Source of the DNA: Streptomyces tagetis
Lineage (GTDB): Bacteria; Actinomycetota; Actinomycetes; Streptomycetales; Streptomycetaceae
Reading direction: 5' to 3'
Assembly: GCF_018069565.1 (NCBI RefSeq)
Contig: NZ_JAGPNL010000006.1
Span: 342,459 to 406,458 of the forward strand
Length of the DNA stretch: 64,000 nucleotides
Part shown: positions 16,033-24,966 of the stretch, in pieces
Layout of the letters: each line of letters begins with the position of its first letter
Position numbering within the stretch: position 1 is the first letter of the stretch
Notes under the pieces: model-generated
Told to the model about the DNA's origin: nothing
Database searches by the model: none
The model's input: only the letters and a program-made list of their open reading frames with translations
Position numbers and translations under genes: made by a program

Positions 16033-18609
16033 CTACCGCGCCGCTGCCGCCGCGTCGGCCGCCTGCGCGTTCAGCGCCCGCTCGACGCCCGCGCGGGACT
16101 CCGAGACCAGGCGACGCAGGGCCGCGTTGGGCCCGGCGGAGGCCAGCCAGGCGTCCGTCCGCTCCAGCGTCTCACGGGAGACCTGCACCGCCGGGTAGAG
16201 GCCGACCGCGATCTGCTGGGCCATCTCGTGCGACCGGGACTCCCAGACCCCGGCCAGCGCCTCGAAGTACCGCTCCGCGTACGGCGCGAGCAGCTCGCGC
16301 TGGTCGGTCTGGACGAAGCCGGCGATGACCGCCTCCTGCACCGCGTTCGGCAGCGTGTCCGACTCCACGACCGAGGCCCAGGCATCCTCCTTCGCCTGCT
16401 CGGTCGGACGCGCGGCCCGCGCGGTCGCGGCGTGCCGCTCACCGGCCGCCGTACGGTCCCGGTCGTACTCGCCGGCGATCTCCGCCTCGTCGAACCGGCC
16501 CACCGCGGCGAGCCGCTGCACCAGCGCCCAGCGCAGCTCGGTGTCGACCGCGAGGCCCTCGATCGCCTCCGTGCCGTCGAGCAGGCCCTCCAGCAGGTCC
16601 AGTTGCTCGGGCGTGCGGGCCGTCGCCGCGAACGCCCGCGCCCAGGCGAGCTGGTGGTCGCCGCCGGCCTCGGCGGCCCGCAGGTGGGCGAGGGTGGCCT
16701 CGGTCCAGCGGGTGAGCAGCGCCTCGCGGGTGGTGGGGTCGGCGTACTGGTCGACGGCGAGCTTCACCTGCCGGTGCAGCGACTGCACGACGCCGATGTC
16801 CGACTCCTTGCCGATGCCGGAGAGCACCAGCGCCAGGTAGTCGCGGACGGGCAGCTCGGCGTCCCGGGTCATGTCCCAGGCCGACGCCCAGCACAGGGCG
16901 CGCGGCAGCGACGCGGCGAAGTCGCCGAGGTGCTCGGTGACGACCGCGAGGGAGTCCGGGTCCAGGCGGACCTTGGCGTACGACAGGTCGTCGTCGTTGA
17001 GCAGCAGCACCGCCGGACGCGGCCTGCCGACGAGCTGCGGTACGGCGGTCAGCTCGCCGTCGACGTCCAGTTCCAGGCGCTCGCCGCGCACCAGGCGGCC
17101 GTCGGCGTCCAGGTCGTAGGCGCCGATGGCGATGCGGTGCGGGCGCAGGGTCGCCTCGCCCTGGGCACCGGCCGGCAGCGCGGGGGCCTCCTGGCGGACC
17201 GCGAAGGAGGTGACGACGCCCTCGGCGTCGGTCTCGATCTCGGGGCGCAGGACGTTGATGCCGGCCGTCTCCAGCCACGCCTTCGACCAGGCGGCCAGGT
17301 CCCGGCCGGAGGTCTCCTCCAGGGCGCCCAGCAGGTCCGACAGGCGGGTGTTGCCGTACGCGTGCCGCTTGAAGTACGCCTGCACGCCGCGGAAGAAGGC
17401 GTCCTCGCCGACGTAGGCGACGAGCTGCTTGAGGACGCTGGCGCCCTTGGCGTACGTGATGCCGTCGAAGTTGACCAGCACGTCGTCCAGGTCGCGGATG
17501 TCGGCCATGATCGGGTGCGTGGAGGGGAGCTGGTCCTGCCGGTAGGCCCAGGTCTTCATGGAGTTGGCGAACGTCGTCCACGAGTGCGGCCACTTCGAGC
17601 CGGGCGCGGACGCCTGGCAGGCGGCCTCGGCGTAGGTGGCGAACGACTCGTTCAGCCACAGGTCGTTCCACCACTCCATGGTGACCAGGTCGCCGAACCA
17701 CATGTGCGCCAGCTCGTGCAGGATGGTGGCGGCGCGCACCTCGTAGGCGGCGTCCGTCACCTTCGAGCGGAAGACGTACTGGTCCCGGATGGTGACCGCG
17801 CCCGCGTTCTCCATCGCGCCCGCGTTGAACTCGGGCACGAAGAGCTGGTCGTACTTCTCGAAGGGGTACGGGTAGTCGAACTTCTCCTGGAACCAGTCGA
17901 AGCCCTGCCGGGTCACGGCGAAGATCGCCTCGGCGTCGAGGTGTTCGGCGAGCGAGGGCCGGCACCAGATGCCGAGCGGCACCGACTGGCCGTCCTTCTC
18001 GTACACGCTGTGCACCGAGTGGTACGGGCCGGCGATCAGCGCCGTGATGTACGTCGAGATGCGCGGCGTCTCCCCGAACTCCCAGACGCCGTCCTTCGGT
18101 TCGGGGGCGGGGGAGTTGGAGATCACGCTCCACCCCTCGGGCGCCCGCACGGTGAAGCGGAACGTCGCCTTGAGGTCGGGCTGTTCGAAGTTGGCGAAGA
18201 CGCGGCGGGCGTCGGGCACCTCGAACTGCGTGTACAGGTACGCCTGGTCGTCGACCGGGTCGACGAAGCGGTGCAGGCCCTCACCGGTGTTGGTGTAGGC
18301 GCAGTCGGCGACGACCCGCAGGACGTTGCGGCCCTCCAGCAGCCCCGGCAGCGCGATGCGCGAGTCGCGGAACACCTCGGCGGGGTCCAGGGCGTCCCCG
18401 TTGAGCGTCACCTCGTGGACGGCCGGCGCCACCAGGTCCGCGAAGGACTCGGCACCGCCCTCCGCGACGTCGAAGCGCACCGTGGTCACGGAGCGGAAGG
18501 TGCCCCCGTCCTGCGCGCCGGTGAGGTCGAGTTCGATCCCGTACGAGTCGACGGTCAGCAGCTTGGCCCGCTGCCGCGCCTCCTCGCGAGTCAGGTTTGT
18601 GCCAGGCAC
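16033..18609 (-). CDS. pepN: Aminopeptidase N (M1 family), paralogue 1
   Basis: 858 residues, cytoplasmic zinc metallopeptidase removing N-terminal residues from peptides. It carries the exopeptidase motif GAMEN (about 262-266) and the zinc site HELAH at 298-302 with the third ligand Glu321 in NESFA. An ERAP1-like helical C-terminal domain follows. GTG at 18609 was chosen because GAGGAG lies about 10 nt upstream and VPGTNLTREEA matches the N-terminus of the second copy. The gene is divergent from a stand-alone UTRA gene. A paralogue of similar length lies about 9 kb to the right. Confidence 0.95.
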   Translation of the reverse strand: MPGTNLTREEARQRAKLLTVDSYGIELDLTGAQDGGTFRSVTTVRFDVAEGGAESFADLVAPAVHEVTLNGDALDPAEVFRDSRIALPGLLEGRNVLRVVADCAYTNTGEGLHRFVDPVDDQAYLYTQFEVPDARRVFANFEQPDLKATFRFTVRAPEGWSVISNSPAPEPKDGVWEFGETPRISTYITALIAGPYHSVHSVYEKDGQSVPLGIWCRPSLAEHLDAEAIFAVTRQGFDWFQEKFDYPYPFEKYDQLFVPEFNAGAMENAGAVTIRDQYVFRSKVTDAAYEVRAATILHELAHMWFGDLVTMEWWNDLWLNESFATYAEAACQASAPGSKWPHSWTTFANSMKTWAYRQDQLPSTHPIMADIRDLDDVLVNFDGITYAKGASVLKQLVAYVGEDAFFRGVQAYFKRHAYGNTRLSDLLGALEETSGRDLAAWSKAWLETAGINVLRPEIETDAEGVVTSFAVRQEAPALPAGAQGEATLRPHRIAIGAYDLDADGRLVRGERLELDVDGELTAVPQLVGRPRPAVLLLNDDDLSYAKVRLDPDSLAVVTEHLGDFAASLPRALCWASAWDMTRDAELPVRDYLALVLSGIGKESDIGVVQSLHRQVKLAVDQYADPTTREALLTRWTEATLAHLRAAEAGGDHQLAWARAFAATARTPEQLDLLEGLLDGTEAIEGLAVDTELRWALVQRLAAVGRFDEAEIAGEYDRDRTAAGERHAATARAARPTEQAKEDAWASVVESDTLPNAVQEAVIAGFVQTDQRELLAPYAERYFEALAGVWESRSHEMAQQIAVGLYPAVQVSRETLERTDAWLASAGPNAALRRLVSESRAGVERALNAQAADAAAAAR

Positions 18610-18734
18610 GCGGTCATCTCCTCGTGATGATGTGGACCGGCCCATCCTTCCACGCCCCCACAGACCACGCGATGACCATTTCCGGGGCCTACCGTGGGAT
18701 GCGGCAGGACAGGACGTCCGTCTCGGGAGGGACC

Positions 18735-19277
18735 GTGGGGGAGAGCACGTGGGTCGGTGGCTCGGCGCCGTACCTGACGCCGGGGGAGAAGGGCCGGCCG
18801 GACGCCTGGGCCGCCGAGGCCGCGGCGCGCGGTGGGAAGGGGACGCAGAGCATCGTGCACGCCGGTCCCGTGCCCGCCCCCGCCGAGGTCGCCGGGCTGC
18901 TCGGCGTGGCGGCGGGCGAGACGGTCGTGGTGCGGCGGCGGGTGATCCGGCTGGACGGCGTGGCGTGCGAGCTGACCGACACGTACTACCCCGCGCACAT
19001 CGCCCTGGGCACCCGCCTCGCCGAGCGGCGGAAGATCCCCGGCGGCGCGGTGGCCCTCCTCGCCGAGCTGGGACACGCCGGCGCACGGGTGACCGAGGAG
19101 GTGACCGCGCGCATGCCCGAGGAGGAGGAGCGCGAGGCCCTCGGCATGGGCCCGCGGGAGCCGGTCCTCACCCTGAGCCGGGTCACCCGGGACCGCGAGG
19201 ACCGCCCCGTCCAGGCCGACCTGATGGTCATGCCCGCCCACCGGCAGCGACTGCGCTACGAGACCCGGATCGGCTGA
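18735..19277 (+). CDS. Stand-alone UTRA-domain protein (GntR effector domain without HTH)
   Basis: 180 residues matching the ligand-binding UTRA domain of HutC-subfamily GntR regulators (VVVRRRVIRLDGVACELTDT, YYPAHIALGTRL, EREALGMGPREPVLTLSRVT, MVMPAHRQRLRYE). The N-terminal winged helix is absent: the GTG at 18735, preceded by GGGAGGG, leaves only about 45 residues before the UTRA fold. Upstream in-frame sequence does not encode a recognisable winged helix. It may sense a small molecule and act through protein partners, or it may be a degenerate regulator. It is divergent from pepN, 125 bp away. Confidence 0.8.
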   Translation: MGESTWVGGSAPYLTPGEKGRPDAWAAEAAARGGKGTQSIVHAGPVPAPAEVAGLLGVAAGETVVVRRRVIRLDGVACELTDTYYPAHIALGTRLAERRKIPGGAVALLAELGHAGARVTEEVTARMPEEEEREALGMGPREPVLTLSRVTRDREDRPVQADLMVMPAHRQRLRYETRIG

Positions 19278-19296
19278 CCGGCCGCACCGGCACGCG

Positions 19297-19332
19297 CGAA
19301 GGGGCGGCCCCCCGTTCGGGGCCGCCCCTTCG
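19297..19332. terminator. Bidirectional terminator, UTRA gene / asd
   Basis: A perfect stem of about 15 bp (19297-19311 with 19318-19332) lies between the convergent UTRA gene and asd. Confidence 0.75.
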
Positions 19333-19343
19333 GGGTGTCCGGG

Positions 19344-20378
19344 TTACTTCGTGGTGAGTTCCGCGGCGACCAGTTCGGCGATCTGGACCGCGTTCAGGGC
19401 CGCGCCCTTGCGGAGGTTGTCGTTGGAGACGAAGAGGGCGAGGCCGTTGTCGACCGTCTCGTCGCGGCGGATGCGGCCGACGAAGGACGGGTCCTGGCCC
19501 GCGGCCGTCAGCGGGGTCGGCACCTCGGCCAGGGCCACGCCGGGGGCGCCGGCCAGCAGCTCGCGGGCGCGCTCGACGTCGAGCGGGCGGGCGAAGCGGG
19601 CGTTGATCTGGAGGGAGTGGCCGGTGAAGACGGGCACCCGCACACAGGTGCCGGAGACCTTCAGCCCGGGGATGTCGAGGATCTTGCGGGACTCGTGGCG
19701 GAGCTTCTGCTCCTCGTCCGTCTCGTTGAGGCCGTCGTCGACGATCGAGCCGGCCATCGGCAGCACGTTGTACGCGATCGGCGCCACGTAGGTGCGCGGC
19801 TCGGGGAACTCGGCGGCCGAGCCGTCGTGGGCCAGCTTCGGCGCGTCCTCGCCCGCCTTGCGCACCTGCTCGAACAGCTCGTCGACGCCGGCCACGCCGG
19901 AGCCGGACACCGCCTGGTACGTGGAGACGACCAGCGCTTCGAGGCCGGCCTCGGCGTGCAGCGGGCGCAGCACCGGCATCGCGGCCATGGTGGTGCAGTT
20001 CGGGTTGGCGATGATGCCCTTGGGGCGGTCGGCGATCGCGTGCGGGTTCACCTCGGCCACCACCAGCGGCACCTCGGGGTCGCGGCGCCAGGCGGAGGAG
20101 TTGTCGATCACCACGGGGCCCTGGGCGGCGACCTTCTCGGCCAGCGCCCGGGAGGTCGCGCCGCCCGCGGAGAAGAGCACGATGTCCAGGCCGGAGTAGT
20201 CGGCGGTGGCCGCGTTCTCCACGGTCACGCCGTCCAGCTCCCGCCCCGCGGAACGGGCCGAGGCGAACAGGCGCAGCTCCTCGACGGGGCCGAGCGCACC
20301 GGTCGCCGCGCGTTCCGTGAGAATCCTGCGCATGACCGTGCCGACCTGACCGGTGGCTCCGACGATTCCGATCCTCAC
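19344..20378 (-). CDS. asd: Aspartate-semialdehyde dehydrogenase
   Basis: 344 residues. It reduces aspartyl-phosphate to aspartate semialdehyde with NADPH, the branch point to lysine/DAP, threonine and methionine. Visible features are the Rossmann motif GIVGATGQVG at the N-terminus, the catalytic Cys in NPNCTTM and the substrate-binding segment QAVSGSGVAG. GTG at 20378 is preceded by GAGAGGGAG and starts directly at MRIGIVGATG. It is transcribed alone. No aspartokinase gene is adjacent, suggesting a second asd copy may sit with lysC elsewhere. Confidence 0.95.
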   Translation of the reverse strand: MRIGIVGATGQVGTVMRRILTERAATGALGPVEELRLFASARSAGRELDGVTVENAATADYSGLDIVLFSAGGATSRALAEKVAAQGPVVIDNSSAWRRDPEVPLVVAEVNPHAIADRPKGIIANPNCTTMAAMPVLRPLHAEAGLEALVVSTYQAVSGSGVAGVDELFEQVRKAGEDAPKLAHDGSAAEFPEPRTYVAPIAYNVLPMAGSIVDDGLNETDEEQKLRHESRKILDIPGLKVSGTCVRVPVFTGHSLQINARFARPLDVERARELLAGAPGVALAEVPTPLTAAGQDPSFVGRIRRDETVDNGLALFVSNDNLRKGAALNAVQIAELVAAELTTK

Positions 20379-20780
20379 GGTGACTCCCTCTCCGTCTGTT
20401 CCCGTGCCCCCGCGCGGGGTACGCGCGGCCGTCTGCGTGGCCGGGGCCTTTCCATCATGCGTCCCACCTGGGCCCGCCTGTCCAATTCTTTGGGCCGGGT
20501 GCCCGGATGCCGGGACGCCCGGAACCCGGACGGCGGCCGGGGAGACGGCGCGGAAAACCGCACCGAGCCGGAAAAACCACCCCGATCCGCCCCTCCCGCC
20601 GCAAGCCGTGCCGTCCCGGCCCCTGCCCCGGCCCCCCTCGGCCACACCGGGGTGTGATGTACGCCTCGGCGCGCACGGGCCCCGGCCGGGTCACGGCACA
20701 CCTGTGGGCGCGCGCTCCCGGTATCGCCGTACGTCCCCTGCCCCCGGAGCGCACACCGGCGCACGCCCCCGCACGGCGAA
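20379..20780. other. Intergenic region upstream of asd
   Basis: About 400 bp without a supported gene. It must carry the asd promoter; a minus-strand TTGGACA around 20482-20488 is a weak -35 candidate. No riboswitch-like structure is evident. Confidence 0.45.
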
Positions 20781-20810
20781 GGGCGGGCGCCCCCTGTGAG
20801 GCGCCCGCCC
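20781..20810 (-). terminator. Hairpin terminator after the subtilisin gene
   Basis: A perfect 11-bp stem (20781-20791 with 20800-20810) with an 8-nt loop lies 25 nt past the protease stop codon. Confidence 0.7.
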
Positions 20811-20834
20811 TCCGGACCGTCCGGCTCCGCCGGA

Positions 20835-23800
20835 CTACGGCAGGACCGTCCCGATCCGGACGCTGCCCAGGCCCGCGACGGTGCCGCGGGCGTTCACCAG
20901 CTTGACCTGGCCGAAGAACTCCCGGCCGGCCGGCGCGGCGGCCAGCGCCGTCACGCTGCCGGACACCGTGGCCGTGGCCCCGCTGCCGAGCCTGACCCGG
21001 GCGGAGTCGTCGACCGTGACCGAGCCGAGCGCGTCGGAGAAGTACACGTCCCGGTAGTCGTACTCCGTGGAGCCCGAGGGCACCGAGTACGCGGCGACCT
21101 CGATCGTGTAGGTCCCGGCGGCCGGGCGGGCGATCGAGACCGCCTCCTCCGAGTCGCCGTCGGCGGACTGGGCGACGGCCCGCCCGCTCGCGTCGTACAC
21201 CGTCAGGTCGAGGTCGGAGGCCGCGTCGGAGACGTTGCCGATGGCCACGTCGAGGGAGGCCGCGCCCGCGGGCACCTGGACCGTGGTGACGGCCTTCCTG
21301 CCGTTTTCGATGACCGGGCGGGAGGTGACCGCCGAGCCCAGCGGGCCGCCGGTCAGCGTGGCGTCGAGCGCGGCGTACCGGTTGGTCACCTTCCAGGAGG
21401 CGGCGGCCGGGGTGCCGGCGGTGGCCTCGGGCACCGTCACGACCCGCGGGTCGAAGTCGGCGCCGAGGACGGTGGCCTCCAGCGTGTACGGGTTGTCCAG
21501 CAGCGGCGAGGTGCGCCGCGCCTCGACCTCGATCTCCCAGACGCCCGGCTGCGGTTCGGCGTAGGAGCGGACGTCGGGCCGGCAGCCGTTGCCGTCGAGG
21601 TAGTTGTTGTAGCAGTACGGCGTGGAGGTGCTGTCGGCCGGGACGCCGTAGGGGTGGATGGCGATGAACCGGGTCTGGCTGCCGGTCTTCAGCCCGCCGA
21701 TGGCCACCTCCAGCGCCTTGGCGCCCTCGGGGACGGTCACGAAGTAGGACCGGGTGCTGTTGCGCTGCACGGAGCCCTTCTCCGTGACGGAGTGCTTCAG
21801 CGGCGAGGCGGCCACGACCGTGGTGAGGACCTGGCGGTCGATGCCCTCGGTGCGCGGGTCGTCGATCTCCAGGATCGCGCTCTTGAGTCCGCCGGTCTTC
21901 GGCTGGGCCTGGACCTTCACGGTCACCGGCTTGTTCAGCTCCAGCTTGACCACGTCGGAGCCGAGGACGCGGAAGGTGCGGCCCTCGTCGTTCTCGAAGT
22001 GCAGCTCGTGCCGGAGCGCCCCCGCGGGGCCGGAGGTGCGGGTGACGGTGATGTCGTAGGTCTTCTTCTGCCCGGCCTTCAGGCCGCCCTCGCGGTCGTA
22101 GAGGCCGGTGCCGCGGCCCGGCGTCTTCAGGAACTCGTCGATCGCGGTGTCGACGGGCGCCTCGATCCGGTACTCGTGGGCGGTGGCGCCCTTGCGGATC
22201 GACTTCCAGGCGTCCACGACGTTGATGAGGCCCGCGCCCTGCTCGTATGCCTGCGTGCCGTCGATGTGGTCGGCGGTGGAGGTCAGCGCGGTGCGTAGGG
22301 TGGCCGGGGTGAGGGCGATGCCCTCGCGCTTGGCGGCGGACAGCAGCAGCGCGGAGGCGCCGGCGGCCTGCGGGGAGGCCATCGAGGTGCCCTGGAGCAT
22401 GCTGTAGCCGGCCGGGAGGTCGTAGCCGGCCTCGGGGACGGGGCCGCCGGGGAGCCAGGTCTGCGTGGTGTTGATCGCGGCGCCGGGGGCGGTGAGCGTC
22501 GGCGTGAACCCGCCGTCCTCGCGCGGTCCGCGTGAGGAGAAGGGCATCATCGCGTACTTCTTCTTCACCTCGGAGCCGTAGTTGACGGCCCAGGTCTCCT
22601 TGGAGATGGAGGCGCCGACCGAGATCACCTTGTCGGCGAGGCCCGGGTCGCCGATGGTGTTGGCGCCGGGGCCGGAGTTGCCCGCGGAGATCACGAGCTG
22701 GACGCCGTAGGTGTCGATGAGCCGGGTGTACAGCTCGGCACGCGCGTTGTTGCCGTCGTTGAGCGCGGGGAGGCCGCCGATCGACATGTTGACGATGTCG
22801 ACGCCGCGGTTGACGACGAGGTCGATCATGCCCTCGGTGAGCGCGATGTTGGTGCAGCCGCCGGTCCAGGTGCACGCGCGCGAGGAGACGATCTTCGCGC
22901 CGGGGGCGGCGCCGTTCATCTTGCCGCCGAACAGGCCGTTGGCGGCGGTGATGCCGGCCACGTGGGTGCCGTGCTCGGACTCGATGACGCCGATGTTGAC
23001 GAAGTCGGCCTTGTCGCCGGCGGCGTTGTGGACGACGTCCTTGCGGATCTCCACCACGAACGGCTGGCGCTCGACGACGTCGGTGGAGGGGTCGTCGGTG
23101 CCGAAGTAGCCGACCTGGAAGCCGTCCTTGTAGGGCTTCATCGGCGTGTCGTCGCGGAAGTCGTGGTTGTCGTTCAGGTCGACGCGGACGGTGCCGGTTT
23201 TCGGGTCGTACAGGACGCCCCAGGAGTCGGTGGTGTCGCCGTCGCGGTTGGCGTCGCCCGCCGCGTCGCCGCCCGTCGTGTACGACTCCAGGAAGGTGCT
23301 GATCCGGTACGAGCCGGCCGGGGCCTTCCAGGTCTTGCCCTCGTAGGTGAAGGCGGGTCCGGAGACGGAGGTCAGCATCGGACGCCAGGTCTGGTCGCGG
23401 TCGACGACCGGGTCGGTCGCGGTGACCCAGTCGACGATCTTGCGTTCGCCGGTGGTGGTCTTCTGCAGCGCCGGGTGGCCGAGGTCGACGCCGGAGTCGA
23501 GGATGCCGATGGTGACGCCGCGGCCGTCCGCCTTCGGGTTCTTCTTCACGAAGTCGACGGCGCCCGTCTCGAAGGACGGGTTGTACGGGTTCTCGGCGGG
23601 CGTCTTGCGGTCCGGCGCCTTCACGGAGCCGCCGTTGCCCTTGCCGGACCCCTTGCCGGCGGTGACGCCGGCGTCGGGGCGGGGGTCGTCCAGCGGGATC
23701 TCGTCGCGCAGGTCGATGCCGTGCACGGAGGAGAGCTTCGCGGCGGCGGCGATGGCCGCGTCCGCCTTGGCGGTGGGCACCGTGGCACGGACGTAGCCGA

Positions 23801-24128
23801 GGTCGTCGTAGGTGCGGCCCACGGTGCCGCCGTCGACCGCGTCGAGCTGCCGGGCCACCTGGGCGGTCTGGCCGGGCGCGGTGGCGATCATCATCGTGAT
23901 CTCCCGCGCGCCGTCGGCCTTCGCCTCGGCGAGCAGGTCGGCGTCGTGCGAACCGAGCTTGTCGTGGGCGGACTTGACGGAGGGTTCGGTGGCGGGCGCG
24001 GGGCCGGCCGCCATGGCCAGGGGCAGGGGCCCGGCCACGCCGAGCGCGGCGGCGAGGCCCGCGGCCACGGCCAGACGGGCCGCGCGTCTGCCGCCCGGTA
24101 TCGGATCGCGCTGCGAGGAGTGGGTCAT
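20835..24128 (-). CDS. Large secreted S8 (subtilisin-family) serine protease
   Basis: 1097 residues. A signal peptide covers about 1-42 (PLAMAAGPA), followed by a propeptide-like region to about 170. The catalytic domain has Asp211 (GILDSGVDLGHP), His386 (EHGTHVAG), the oxyanion Asn in SAGNSGPG and Ser582 (GTSMASPQ). A long insert of about 150 residues lies between Asp and His. The C-terminal half (about 650-1097) has beta-sandwich repeats typical of pre-peptidase C-terminal and adhesion-like modules. Of two in-frame ATGs six bases apart, 24128 is preferred because AAGGG is correctly spaced; 24134 is the alternative. It is probably an extracellular nutrient-acquisition or mycelial protease. 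Confidence 0.93.
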   Translation of the reverse strand: MTHSSQRDPIPGGRRAARLAVAAGLAAALGVAGPLPLAMAAGPAPATEPSVKSAHDKLGSHDADLLAEAKADGAREITMMIATAPGQTAQVARQLDAVDGGTVGRTYDDLGYVRATVPTAKADAAIAAAAKLSSVHGIDLRDEIPLDDPRPDAGVTAGKGSGKGNGGSVKAPDRKTPAENPYNPSFETGAVDFVKKNPKADGRGVTIGILDSGVDLGHPALQKTTTGERKIVDWVTATDPVVDRDQTWRPMLTSVSGPAFTYEGKTWKAPAGSYRISTFLESYTTGGDAAGDANRDGDTTDSWGVLYDPKTGTVRVDLNDNHDFRDDTPMKPYKDGFQVGYFGTDDPSTDVVERQPFVVEIRKDVVHNAAGDKADFVNIGVIESEHGTHVAGITAANGLFGGKMNGAAPGAKIVSSRACTWTGGCTNIALTEGMIDLVVNRGVDIVNMSIGGLPALNDGNNARAELYTRLIDTYGVQLVISAGNSGPGANTIGDPGLADKVISVGASISKETWAVNYGSEVKKKYAMMPFSSRGPREDGGFTPTLTAPGAAINTTQTWLPGGPVPEAGYDLPAGYSMLQGTSMASPQAAGASALLLSAAKREGIALTPATLRTALTSTADHIDGTQAYEQGAGLINVVDAWKSIRKGATAHEYRIEAPVDTAIDEFLKTPGRGTGLYDREGGLKAGQKKTYDITVTRTSGPAGALRHELHFENDEGRTFRVLGSDVVKLELNKPVTVKVQAQPKTGGLKSAILEIDDPRTEGIDRQVLTTVVAASPLKHSVTEKGSVQRNSTRSYFVTVPEGAKALEVAIGGLKTGSQTRFIAIHPYGVPADSTSTPYCYNNYLDGNGCRPDVRSYAEPQPGVWEIEVEARRTSPLLDNPYTLEATVLGADFDPRVVTVPEATAGTPAAASWKVTNRYAALDATLTGGPLGSAVTSRPVIENGRKAVTTVQVPAGAASLDVAIGNVSDAASDLDLTVYDASGRAVAQSADGDSEEAVSIARPAAGTYTIEVAAYSVPSGSTEYDYRDVYFSDALGSVTVDDSARVRLGSGATATVSGSVTALAAAPAGREFFGQVKLVNARGTVAGLGSVRIGTVLP

Positions 24129-24367
24129 CGGCATCCCTTGGAGGTGGAGGAACGGGAGCGAGCGGCACCGGTCCGGTCGGACCTGGCCGCGACAGTCCGG
24201 AATGCGATCCCGGATGACCGCTCAGCCTTACCCAAGGGGCCCGTGTTTGGGGAGAGTTGGCAACGATGTGATGTGTCCATGGCGTACTTCCGCCATACGT
24301 CACGGGGGACGTAACGGACGTGCGCCGACAATCCCCGGTCCCCTGCCGCGCACCGGGCCGCACGCGG

Positions 24368-24373
24368 TAACGT
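24368..24373 (+). promoter_or_regulatory. Candidate -10 box (TAACGT), leaderless start
   Basis: TAACGT ends 6 nt before the GTG of the Nudix gene, which lacks a Shine-Dalgarno sequence. Confidence 0.45.
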
Positions 24374-24379
24374 CCCGGA

Positions 24380-24850
24380 GTGCGCCGGAGACTGAGGGTG
24401 GCGGCCTACGCCGTGTGCGTCCGTGACGGCCTGGTCCTGCTCGCCCGTTCCCCGGGGCCGGGCGGGGTCCGCGAATGGGTGCTGCCGGGCGGCGGCATGG
24501 AGCACGGCGAGGACCCCTACGACACCGTCGTGCGCGAACTCGCCGAGGAGACCGGCTACCGGGTCGAACCCACCGCCCTGCTCGGCGTGGACTCGCTGCG
24601 CACCGCCCTGCCCGCCCGCCCCGTACGCCGGGCCGTCGACCACCACGGGGTCCGGCTGGTCTACGAGGGGCGCGTCACCGGCGGCACGCTCCGCCCCGAG
24701 GTGGGCGGCTCCACCGACCTCGCCGCCTGGCACGACCTCGCCGCCGTGCCGGGGCTGAACCGCGTCCCGCTGGTCGACACCGGGCTGCGGCTGTGGCGGG
24801 AGCGGCCGGCCGCGGGACGGGCCGGCGGCGGCCCGGAACACAAGGGCTGA
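24380..24850 (+). CDS. Nudix hydrolase
   Basis: 156 residues. The Nudix box starts at G in GGGMEHGEDPYDTVV and continues RELAEETG, giving the full GX5EX7REUXEEXGU pattern. The family cleaves nucleoside diphosphates linked to another moiety; the substrate cannot be read from the sequence. The N-terminus VRRRLRVAAYAVCVRDG is the usual first beta strand. GTG has no ribosome site but TAACGT lies 6 nt upstream, suggesting a leaderless message. It is divergent from the subtilisin gene; the serine hydrolase gene follows after 116 nt. Confidence 0.92.
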   Translation: MRRRLRVAAYAVCVRDGLVLLARSPGPGGVREWVLPGGGMEHGEDPYDTVVRELAEETGYRVEPTALLGVDSLRTALPARPVRRAVDHHGVRLVYEGRVTGGTLRPEVGGSTDLAAWHDLAAVPGLNRVPLVDTGLRLWRERPAAGRAGGGPEHKG

Positions 24851-24966
24851 AAGCGGCTCAACCACCCCGCCGGGTCTCAACTCGCCGGCGGATGCGGGGG
24901 TCCCTCCCCCCGACGGCGCCCACCGCCCGGTGGGCGCACCAGCGGAGCAGAGGATGGGGACGACCC

